A stretch of DNA of 64,000 nt from JABJAG01 sp965222215 (lineage in GTDB: Bacteria; Pseudomonadota; Alphaproteobacteria; UBA6615). The stretch covers positions 3,534,001 to 3,598,000 of the forward strand of contig OZ244931.1 of assembly GCA_965222215.1 (NCBI GenBank). The letters are read 5' to 3'. Position 1 is the stretch's first letter. Each line of letters starts with the position of its first letter. The notes below the pieces were generated by a model that saw only the letters and a list, made by a program, of their open reading frames with translations, had not been told where the DNA came from and made no database searches. Shown here one piece after another: positions 25,048-32,374 of this stretch. Made by a program: the position numbers and the translations under genes.

Positions 25048-25688
25048 CGAATATTCCCTCGGCATACGGATTATGGGGTCTCGTCGTCCTGAACTCGGCA
25101 GTCTTTATCTTATTCGCGCTCAGCTTCTTCAAGCCAAAGTCAAAGCGCGACTGGCGCTCCTTCGGTGCCTTCAGTGCCTTCGTTGTCGCGCTATTTAGCG
25201 AGATGTACGGCTTTCCATTGACGATTTACCTGCTGTCCGGGTGGTTGCAGTCAGCCTATCCGAAGATCGACTGGCTAACCCATGACGCCGGCCATCTGCT
25301 CGAAATGATGTTCGGCTGGGAAGCAAACCCGCATTTCGGACCATTTCATTTGCTCAGTTTTGTACTCATCGGCGCTGGGTTCTGGCTCATCGCAGCGTCG
25401 TGGCGTGTTCTTTACGAGGCGCACCGAAGAGATGAACTCGCAGTTGATGGTCCATACGCCAAGCTCAGGCACCCACAGTATGCGGGCTTTGTACTTGTTT
25501 TGCTCGGCTTCCTCGTTCAGTGGCCGACATTGCTCACAATCGCGATGTTTCCTGTGCTCACCTGGATGTACCTGCACCTAGCACGTGCAGAGGAAGCCGA
25601 AGTTCGCGAACGTTTTGGCGCCACCTATGACGCCTATGCGCAACGCGTGCCGGCATTCATCCCCCGCGTGTCGGCACCGGCCACCTGA
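25044..25688 (+). CDS. Isoprenylcysteine carboxyl methyltransferase-like membrane protein
   Basis: This 214-residue protein has about five membrane helices and the ICMT/phospholipid methyltransferase signature in its second half: DGPYAKLRHPQYAGFVL (about 146-163) and EEAEVRERFGATYDAYAQRVPAFIP near the end. ICMT-type enzymes methylate isoprenylated cysteine carboxylates in eukaryotes; bacterial relatives have unassigned substrates, perhaps lipids. Such a gene in heavy-metal islands next to DUF2933 and SHOCT genes is a known pattern. It overlaps the DUF2933 gene by four bases. Confidence 0.82.
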   Translation: MTNIPSAYGLWGLVVLNSAVFILFALSFFKPKSKRDWRSFGAFSAFVVALFSEMYGFPLTIYLLSGWLQSAYPKIDWLTHDAGHLLEMMFGWEANPHFGPFHLLSFVLIGAGFWLIAASWRVLYEAHRRDELAVDGPYAKLRHPQYAGFVLVLLGFLVQWPTLLTIAMFPVLTWMYLHLARAEEAEVRERFGATYDAYAQRVPAFIPRVSAPAT

Positions 25689-25733
25689 TATTCAGTCACC
25701 CATGAAACCCTTTTTGTAACCAAGGAGATTCCA

Positions 25734-26357
25734 ATGATATCGCAATCCAAAAAAGTCATTTTCGCCGCAAGCATGGTGGCGCTTGTGGGAACTGGAACCG
25801 CATTTGCCCAATCACCCGAGGCAGCGGGGTCTTCGGACCACCATACGGATTCTGAAGCCGCCGGAGCCTCCCCGAATTCTTCCAGCATGATGGCACCGGG
25901 CGGTTCCGGGCCGATGGCTGGTGCCGGGTCTATGAGCGGAGGCGGCATGATGATGTCACCCGAGATGATGCAGATGATGATACGCATGATGAACAACAGG
26001 GAGATGCCAGGAATGGCAGGTCGTGGCATGCCCGGCATGATGAGGGGAAACGCGATGCCCATGTGCAGCATAATGGGGGATTGCGGTGACTCTGGAACGG
26101 CCGGAGCCGGCCATCGTATGGGTGGCATGATTTACGGCATGCCCGAGGATGACCAGATCGAGATGACACCTGAACGTGTGCGTGAGTTCATCCAACGGCG
26201 GCTGGCTTGGCATGGAAACCCGCGGCTCAAGATTGGCGAGATTGCTACGGCATCCGACGGTCGTATCACCGCGGAGATTGTTACCTTGGACGGGTCGCTG
26301 GTGCAGAAGCTCGCATTTAATCGCTACCCGGGTCTATTTCGCGTCATCACCGAGTAG
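25734..26357 (+). CDS. Met-rich periplasmic protein
   Basis: This 207-residue protein has a signal peptide (cleavage after AFA at about residue 25). The central part, residues about 45-135, is strikingly Met-rich (MMAPGG, MMMSPEMMQMM, MPGMAGRGMPGMM), while the C-terminal 70 residues form a small compact domain (TPERVREFIQRRLAWHGNPRLKIGEIATASDG…). The Met repeats suggest Cu(I)/Ag(I) binding in the periplasm. AAGGAGA precedes the start. The C-terminal domain resembles a small helical-hairpin/beta unit seen in other Met-rich proteins of copper islands, but I cannot name a family. Confidence 0.7.
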   Translation: MISQSKKVIFAASMVALVGTGTAFAQSPEAAGSSDHHTDSEAAGASPNSSSMMAPGGSGPMAGAGSMSGGGMMMSPEMMQMMIRMMNNREMPGMAGRGMPGMMRGNAMPMCSIMGDCGDSGTAGAGHRMGGMIYGMPEDDQIEMTPERVREFIQRRLAWHGNPRLKIGEIATASDGRITAEIVTLDGSLVQKLAFNRYPGLFRVITE

Positions 26358-26497
26358 ATCTGACGGCTGAACCGGATGAAATCCGCCGGCTAGCGCTATC
26401 AATCCGTACCGCGGTGGAATCGCGCCGGGAATTCCGGCGCGGTTTGCCGACCACAAGATTGTCACGAACTTTCTTACCACCAGAACAGGGCAATCCT

Positions 26498-27808
26498 ATG
26501 CACGAGGAATATCAGAAGAACAGCATCACGTTACTCGCAAGCGTCTCTATGGGCACTGGCGTGATGATCGGTGCGGGGATATTCGCGCTAACGGGCCAGA
26601 TCGCCGAACTGGCCGGGCCCTGGTTCCCGCTGTCGTTCGTTGTCGGGGCGATCGTGACGGCATTCAGCGCCTATACCTATATCAAGATGTCGAATGCGTA
26701 TCCGTCGTCCGGCGGCATCGCAATGATTCTTCAAAAGGCATATGGCCCTGCGGCGGTCACCGCTGCCGCCTCGATGCTGATGGCCTTGTCCATGGTCATC
26801 AACGAGAGCCTTGTTGCGCGGACATTCGCCACGTATGCGTTGCGGCCGTTCGACCTTGAGGCCAACGAATTTCTCGTTCCGGCTCTCGGCGTGGGACTGA
26901 TCGTTTTTGCCTATCTCGTCAATATTTCGGGAAATCGATCGGTTGGTGTTTTCTCTTTCACGATGGCGCTGATCAAAGTCGGCGGCATCGTCGTGTTTGG
27001 CGCTGCCGCGCTATGGGCAGGCGGCATTTCCTTCGAACCGGCGGTCGCGCCAGCCGGCGGGATTCCGGAGGTCGGATTCATTGCATCAGTCGCGTTTGCC
27101 ATTCTCGCCTTCAAAGGTTTCACGACAATCACCAACAGCGGTGCAGAGATCGTCGATCCGCACAAAAACGTCGGACGATCGATCATCCTGTCGATCGCCA
27201 TATGTGTCGTCGTCTACCTGCTCGTCGCGTTCGCCGTCGGCGCCAACCTGACACTCGAAGAGATCATCGCCGCTCGGGACTACTCGCTAGCCGAAGCCGC
27301 GGAGCCGGCGTTGGGTAGATCCGGTTTCTATTTCACTGTTGCGCTTGCTGTCGTCGCAACGGCATCGGGCCTGTTGGCAAGCGTATTCGCTGTCTCCCGA
27401 ATGCTGGCGATGCTGACCGACATGAAACTGATACCCCACAGCCACTTCGGAATGACTGGTCCGATCCGGGAGCACACGTTGGTCTACACGGTCGTTATTG
27501 CCGCTGTGCTGACAGTGTTCTTCGATCTCAGCCGGATCGCGTCGCTGGGTGCATTTTTCTACCTTGTGATGGACATCCTCATTCAGTGGGGAGTGTATCG
27601 AAACCTGCGTCATGAGATTAAGGCACAAGGATGGATCCTGCTTTCCGCGATCGCATTTGACACAATCGTGATTCTGGCCTTCGCTACAATGAAGCTGCAA
27701 TCAGACCCCATGATCGTCGCAATCTCTGTCGTTGCTATCGCGTTGGTTTTCGTCTTCGAGCGAATCTACCTCTCATCATGGACGTCACAACCAAAGGACC
27801 TCAATTAG
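26498..27808 (+). CDS. APC family amino-acid permease
   Basis: This 436-residue inner-membrane protein has about twelve helices and the APC superfamily opening VSMGTGVMIGAGIFALTGQIAELAGPWFPLSF (unwound GAGIF in TM1), then SNAYPSSGGIAM in TM2, and the loop VGFIASVAFAILAFKGFTTITNSGAE. It is probably a proton-coupled amino-acid or amine importer. The ATG at 26498 has AGGGCAATCCT in front; an upstream open frame of 28 codons is not conserved-looking. It closes the copper module and could supply methionine, histidine or another ligand, but no sequence evidence fixes the substrate. Confidence 0.85.
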   Translation: MHEEYQKNSITLLASVSMGTGVMIGAGIFALTGQIAELAGPWFPLSFVVGAIVTAFSAYTYIKMSNAYPSSGGIAMILQKAYGPAAVTAAASMLMALSMVINESLVARTFATYALRPFDLEANEFLVPALGVGLIVFAYLVNISGNRSVGVFSFTMALIKVGGIVVFGAAALWAGGISFEPAVAPAGGIPEVGFIASVAFAILAFKGFTTITNSGAEIVDPHKNVGRSIILSIAICVVVYLLVAFAVGANLTLEEIIAARDYSLAEAAEPALGRSGFYFTVALAVVATASGLLASVFAVSRMLAMLTDMKLIPHSHFGMTGPIREHTLVYTVVIAAVLTVFFDLSRIASLGAFFYLVMDILIQWGVYRNLRHEIKAQGWILLSAIAFDTIVILAFATMKLQSDPMIVAISVVAIALVFVFERIYLSSWTSQPKDLN

Positions 27809-27974
27809 AAGCTTCGCACTCCGCTTAAGGCACAAACAAAGCGTCGGGCAATTACCTTTTTGCACAAGGCACGTTATGCACCTTTCAAACGAGGGGACAG
27901 TATTGCCCAACGAACAGGTGGGGCTTGCTCTACAGAAAGCTTAGGTTGCCAGCCAACACTAAACCACAACCTGA

Positions 27975-28871
27975 CTAAATCGGTTTCAAATCTTCGATAA
28001 CGTTATAAATCTCATCACAACGTCTGATGATCTCGTCTTCGTCAATGTATCTAAGCGTCGTTAGCCCCAGCAAATCACTAGGCATATGAAGTTTTCTGTT
28101 GCTGGGTTGCAGTATGAAACTACGAGCTCTGCCGAGACCCCCCATAAACAACCCAAGTTCAAAAAGCACATTGTCGCGAGCTGTCCTTCGCAAACGAGAA
28201 CGAATCCAACTCCAATCGTCTGGCGTAAATATCAAGATTGCGAAATCACATGTCGCAACCTCACGCTCCAAAGATTCCATAGTGTGTTCTGAAGGAGAAA
28301 ACACGGTGCTCAGTGTCCATGGCTCGAGCTGAACGTCCTTGTCAGAGAAAAATTCTTCAACCCTTCCAAGAGTTCTTTTCCCCTCAGACGACGAACCTAC
28401 GAATACCTTAGGAATCTCATTACGATTTCGTTCACGCGAGTTGCGTTCTCTGAGGCGTTTTGCGAGTTCCCTAGACAGCCTTTGCCATATCTCAGGATGC
28501 GCGTTAGCGATACCAAGAAAAGAATCGCGCTCAATGCGAGCGAGCACGCTATCGACATGAGCAATGACGGTAGCGGCTCGTGGAGCACCAATGTCTATAA
28601 GTGCCATTTCGCCAACATGCTGACCTCGAACTCGGGAGGCGACAACGCGTTCATTTACAAGAATGGATAGCTCGCCTGCCAACACAAAGAACATGTTGTT
28701 CGTACCCGATGCACCTTGTCGAAGTATCTCAGCACCCTCCTTTGTGGAGATGACAACCACTTCCTGTGAGAGCAAGCGCGCCAACTCCTCGTTGTCTTGC
28801 ACAAGCTCTTGGCGACGAAGTGCACCAACTAGGTTTTCGTGTTGGCTCAGTCCCTCATGTTCGTGCGACAT
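27975..28871 (-). CDS. pycTIR: Cyclic-nucleotide-binding/TIR-like effector (Pycsar PycTIR-type)
   Basis: The 298-residue protein has an N-terminal cNMP-binding domain (about 25-145) with a phosphate cassette GEMAL (87-91) and PRAATV (97-102), and a C-terminal TIR-like domain (about 153-290): KVFVGSSSEG (155-164) and FELGLFMGGLGR (237-248), whose Glu (238) is the expected NAD-hydrolase residue. PF10137-type TIR domains occur as CBASS/Pycsar effectors. In Pycsar the cyclic pyrimidine nucleotide bound by the cNMP domain activates NAD+ depletion and abortive infection (known of the family). The start at 28871 follows GGGAG. It is 13 bases downstream of the E2-like gene, last in the operon. No transmembrane segment, so this is PycTIR- rather than PycTM-type. 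Confidence 0.88.
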   Translation of the reverse strand: MSHEHEGLSQHENLVGALRRQELVQDNEELARLLSQEVVVISTKEGAEILRQGASGTNNMFFVLAGELSILVNERVVASRVRGQHVGEMALIDIGAPRAATVIAHVDSVLARIERDSFLGIANAHPEIWQRLSRELAKRLRERNSRERNRNEIPKVFVGSSSEGKRTLGRVEEFFSDKDVQLEPWTLSTVFSPSEHTMESLEREVATCDFAILIFTPDDWSWIRSRLRRTARDNVLFELGLFMGGLGRARSFILQPSNRKLHMPSDLLGLTTLRYIDEDEIIRRCDEIYNVIEDLKPI

Positions 28872-28884
28872 TTTCGCTCCCGTT

Positions 28885-29610
28885 TTACCGAAACGGACAC
28901 TTCGCCATCGTTCCACAGCATTGGAACCCTTCCTGCTTAAACTCCTCAACAAACAAGTTTTCGTAGTCTCTGCGATCGAGCTCAGCTTTCACCAACCGAA
29001 AAACAACCGCCCGGTTCGGGCAATTTCTTCTGAGAATTGCCTTGCCCTTGCTAGCGCAACCTCTAGGGCAAGGAGCACGTTGATTAACGAGCATGTCGGA
29101 GCTACGGCGGACTCTCGGCAGGTTCCTTGAAAGCCAACCTTGTCGAAACTCTATTGCGCTGAATACTTCGTCTTCCCAGCCCACCTGGGATGCGATTTTC
29201 TCAAGTTCTAAATGAGCCAACGCTGCCTTGCCATGAGATAGCCAATGCCCTGGCGGCCAACGCCTGTACTTCTCCGCTGCCTGCTGAAACCTTAGGTAGT
29301 CCCCTAGCAGCACCCACCATTTTTCCGCCTCAACAGCATTGGTGATCTGCTTGCCTTCATTGAGCCCTACACAGAAACTACCGTCATAATTTATGTGGCG
29401 CTCCGGACATGCTGGCGGCAGTCGCGTACCGGGAATCGCCTCAAAAACCTTTACGCCGCCACCCACATCTTTGATTTCAAGCTCGAATTCGGCTCCCGAC
29501 TCACCACCAACGAGTGTTGGTTTCGCGTCGATTCGAAGCTTCTTCGCCCCCCTCCGGCTGATCGTCACCCAGCTTGGCAAAGATGCTTCAAGGTGCTTTG
29601 ACGCCGTCAT
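28885..29610 (-). CDS. E2-like cysteine-rich protein of the cyclase operon
   Basis: This 241-residue protein resembles prokaryotic E2-like (ubiquitin-conjugating-enzyme fold) proteins: PPACPERHINYDGSFCVGL (65-83) fits the E2 core with His72 and Cys80 at the likely active-site loop. The C-terminal part is Cys-rich (C181, C185, C197, C231, C232, C238), perhaps a zinc site. In CBASS, E2-like proteins work with E1-type proteins to attach cyclases to targets and raise signal output. Here no E1 or JAB gene is visible, so it may act alone or need another locus (inference). The ATG overlaps the cyclase stop by one base (TAATG), a sign of strict coupling. Confidence 0.72.
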   Translation of the reverse strand: MTASKHLEASLPSWVTISRRGAKKLRIDAKPTLVGGESGAEFELEIKDVGGGVKVFEAIPGTRLPPACPERHINYDGSFCVGLNEGKQITNAVEAEKWWVLLGDYLRFQQAAEKYRRWPPGHWLSHGKAALAHLELEKIASQVGWEDEVFSAIEFRQGWLSRNLPRVRRSSDMLVNQRAPCPRGCASKGKAILRRNCPNRAVVFRLVKAELDRRDYENLFVEEFKQEGFQCCGTMAKCPFR

Positions 29611-31175
29611 TAGCTCCCAGCATGTGCTCGAGTCGTGGTCGAAGCCGCGACCGCTGGAGCGGGCATTTCATCAACCAGCATCATCTCTGCATCAGAATAA
29701 GTTAGGTCATCAGCAACTCCAGCTGGGAACAATCGATTAACGTCAGCGAGCGCTTGATCCTGAACGCCTTCACCAATCGCCGTTTGGCGACCGTTACATG
29801 CCTTTTGGCGCATTTCTGAACTGGCAGTCGCCACACTGGAGGCCAGCCTGACACTTCGTTCACCACGAACACCCACTCGGGAAACAGGCGTGGGCCCGAG
29901 TTCGAGGCCGACAGCAAGGCCGAGAGTATCTGTGTTGGGCAGAAACTCCTTACAAATCTCAAACGAAGATTGAAAACCGCCAGCACACTTCACCGCTTCG
30001 CGAATGCTACCGGCGGTATCGACCGAGACCGCACTTCCTTCCGCTGCTACACCGTGAATACAGTCACCGATGAAACGAACTTTTCTTCCGCCAAAATCTT
30101 TCTCGAGAACAGAACAAAGTTCGTTTCGAATGACGTGTAGAGCCCTGACCGCTTTATCAATCGTACCTGTTTGAGTCGCATGATCGATGTAACGCGTGTA
30201 GCCATCTAAATCCGCAAACAATGAAATCATTGGCATGCGGATACTATTGGCAGGTGAGAGGCGCGAATAATCGATCTGAGATAGAGGGGGCTGCTGGTAG
30301 TGAAACTTGAATCGAGACGCGCCGCCAGTACCCGCTTTCTGTTGGTCTAGTTCGCGTCGCCATTCTTCCAACAGATTTTGCGCCCTCGTCCGGACCAGTC
30401 CGGATCGGCTAGCTCCCGACATCGAATCCACAATCTCAAATATCGAATCCGAGGTGAACTGGCCGAGCCGTTCTTCGGTCAATCCCCCAACGACCGGCAG
30501 CCGTAGAATGCTTCGAACGCGATCTGACAAGTAAATCCCTGGTGCACTTCCCTCGGCAAGCTTTGCCGCATGATTCGCAGAACCGCCGAGAAAGAGAGGT
30601 TCCTGCTCCACTCCGTTACCGCTGTTAATTGCGACACAAGTACCAGCGTCAATGCCGACCCTGAATCGAGCCGTGTAACCGCGCTCGGCTATCTCTTCAT
30701 TTGCAAGATCAGACAACAAGATCATCTGCTGGGCGAGCTCCAAACCCGCCAGCACGCGGTCTAGCTGAGCCGCTCCTCCTGTCGGCTCAATCACCACCGC
30801 ATGGACTCGTGGTCCATGGAAATCGACACGCTGGGCTGTCAAATCTTCGATCACGCGATCGCAAGCGCCGTAGTGAAGATGCAAAAAATTTAGAGCCCGA
30901 GCGTGCGCTCGCTCAGACTCTTCACCTTCGTCGAGCTTGTATTCTTCGTAGTTTACGAGGTTGGCATACACATGGACGGTATCCACAATAACCGCAGAAG
31001 TGTGTGCCAAGTTCACGAGCGGCCGCGTGACCGGAATTGAACTTTTTCGCCGCTGTTCAGCCTCTTCGAGGTATCGCGGCATGTAAGCGTCTTCATAACT
31101 CTCAGCAACAATCTGAGGCACGTTTGCAGCAAACTCTTCAATACGTGCGCGTGCGCGAGATGCGTTCCAGCTCAT
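29610..31175 (-). CDS. pycC: Tandem-domain class III nucleotidyl cyclase (Pycsar PycC-type)
   Basis: The 521-residue protein has two class III cyclase domains. The second (about 312-465) has both metal Asp motifs (FADLDGYT with D322; VRFIGD with D371) plus VGLELGPTPVSRVGVRGERS and ASSVATASS. The first (about 55-225) keeps the overall pattern (VIVDTVHVYANLV with D65, RVGIDAGTCVA, FLGGSANHAAKLAEGS) but the second metal position reads HGPR instead of GD. A catalytic/pseudo-catalytic pair in one chain is likely, like the C1/C2 halves of animal adenylyl cyclase. PycC proteins make cCMP or cUMP as an infection signal. Pyrimidine specificity is inferred from the operon, not from base-contact residues. 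First gene of a three-gene operon. Confidence 0.85.
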   Translation of the reverse strand: MSWNASRARARIEEFAANVPQIVAESYEDAYMPRYLEEAEQRRKSSIPVTRPLVNLAHTSAVIVDTVHVYANLVNYEEYKLDEGEESERAHARALNFLHLHYGACDRVIEDLTAQRVDFHGPRVHAVVIEPTGGAAQLDRVLAGLELAQQMILLSDLANEEIAERGYTARFRVGIDAGTCVAINSGNGVEQEPLFLGGSANHAAKLAEGSAPGIYLSDRVRSILRLPVVGGLTEERLGQFTSDSIFEIVDSMSGASRSGLVRTRAQNLLEEWRRELDQQKAGTGGASRFKFHYQQPPLSQIDYSRLSPANSIRMPMISLFADLDGYTRYIDHATQTGTIDKAVRALHVIRNELCSVLEKDFGGRKVRFIGDCIHGVAAEGSAVSVDTAGSIREAVKCAGGFQSSFEICKEFLPNTDTLGLAVGLELGPTPVSRVGVRGERSVRLASSVATASSEMRQKACNGRQTAIGEGVQDQALADVNRLFPAGVADDLTYSDAEMMLVDEMPAPAVAASTTTRAHAGS

Positions 31176-31685
31176 TTCTATGATTCCCTAAAAAGTTGCA
31201 AAACTGTCAGCCAACACAACGACTCAATCATGCAGTTCAATCGGAAATTCTATATCGATTCGGAGTCGATTCGGTCCGCACAACGCAGGCGTCAGTGGTC
31301 TGACCGGAACCCGCCACTGAGATGCCGCTTTTTCTCAGTTCCAGACAGACCGATTATTCCTCGCCCCGTGGGCTTGCGGTTCTGGGTCCAGAAACCAACC
31401 ATTCTGGGGTTGATCTCGTCGTGTTAGCTGACGATTCCGAAGGAAGCCCCACCGCTAACGTGACCTATTCCCTGAATTTTGGATGAGGATAAATGGACGA
31501 TTGTAGATACCCGAACTCTTACACAGGATTCGCATTCAATGACTGGACTTCTGGCCGCATTCGAGTGTGCATGGGGGCGAACCAACCACGGACTACGACT
31601 TCGTTGCCCCGACCGGCTTGACTGGCGGGGTTGTGCCAGTGAGGCGCGACAATCGGGCCGCACCTTGCGACACAAGGAGGTCGAC
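31176..31685. other. Promoter-side intergenic region of the cyclase operon
   Basis: 510 bases lie between the divergent cyclase and DUF3489 genes. No frame here resembles a known family; a 69-codon upstream extension of the DUF3489 frame is not conserved-looking. Tandem TCGATTCGG at about 31255-31273 is the only clear repeat. I cannot point to a convincing promoter. Confidence 0.4.
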
Positions 31686-31973
31686 ATGCCCAAACCCCCA
31701 GCAGAACAGATCAGGCGCCATTCTCAGAACTCCGCACGACGCAGCCCTAGCGGTAAAAACTCCACCAGCCCGAGAAACACGAAAACCAAACTCGCCACCA
31801 TCGAGAAGCTACTGCGCCGGCCCAGGGGTGCTTCCATCAATGAGCTATCAAAGGTGACAGGCTGGCAGGCGCATAGCGTAAGGGCAGCCTTGACCCGGCT
31901 GCGCCAAAGAGACGTTGCGATCGTCCGGGACGTCGCAAACAGGAACTCCCGCTACCGGATCGTCGCGCAATGA
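31686..31973 (+). CDS. DUF3489 domain-containing protein
   Basis: The 95-residue protein has a basic, Ser/Pro-rich N-terminus and a C-terminal DUF3489 domain (about 38-95: IEKLLRRPRGASINELSKVTGWQAHSVRAALTRLRQR…), a winged-helix-like DNA-binding fold. AGGAGG lies seven bases before the ATG. The stop overlaps the next gene's ATG. DUF3489-DUF2924-large serine recombinase is a recurrent trio in alphaproteobacterial mobile elements. DUF3489 is presumably a recombination directionality or regulatory factor, an inference from context. Confidence 0.85.
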   Translation: MPKPPAEQIRRHSQNSARRSPSGKNSTSPRNTKTKLATIEKLLRRPRGASINELSKVTGWQAHSVRAALTRLRQRDVAIVRDVANRNSRYRIVAQ

Positions 31974-32374
31974 CCGCTGATATCAACAATCCGACCATGC
32001 TTTCGCGAGAAGACCTCGTCACAGCATGGCGAGAGTGCATCGGACGCCCTCCGCCTAAAGGCATCAGCCAACGACTGCTGGCACGAGCCGTCGCATATGC
32101 GAGACAGGAACGTACGTTCGGAAGCCTGCCGGACCAAGTCGCTCGCCGCCTTGCACGATTGGCGGCTGGAGAAGCGGTCGACAGGCTGGAAGCGACCGGA
32201 CTGCTATCCGCTGGGACACGGTTAGTCCGCGAATGGAACGGGGTCACGCATTTCGTCGAAGTGGTTCCGGATGGCTTCGTCTGGAACGGGGAGCGATATC
32301 GCTCCCTATCAGTGATCGCGCGAGCCATCACCGGAGCCCGCTGGTCCGGTCCGCGCTTCTTCGGGCTGAAGTGA
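31970..32374 (+). CDS. DUF2924 domain-containing protein
   Basis: The 134-residue protein matches DUF2924: SREDLVTAWRECIGRPPPKGISQRLLARAVAYARQER, then GTRLVREWNGVTHFVEVVPDGFVWNGERYRSLSVIARAITG-WSGPRFFGL, ending directly at the recombinase start (TGATG overlap). The second half looks like a small beta-rich domain ending in Gly-Pro-Arg-Phe-Phe-Gly-Leu, the family's most conserved end. It is almost always encoded just upstream of a large serine recombinase and probably helps that enzyme. Not known to be catalytic. Confidence 0.88.
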   Translation: MTADINNPTMLSREDLVTAWRECIGRPPPKGISQRLLARAVAYARQERTFGSLPDQVARRLARLAAGEAVDRLEATGLLSAGTRLVREWNGVTHFVEVVPDGFVWNGERYRSLSVIARAITGARWSGPRFFGLK

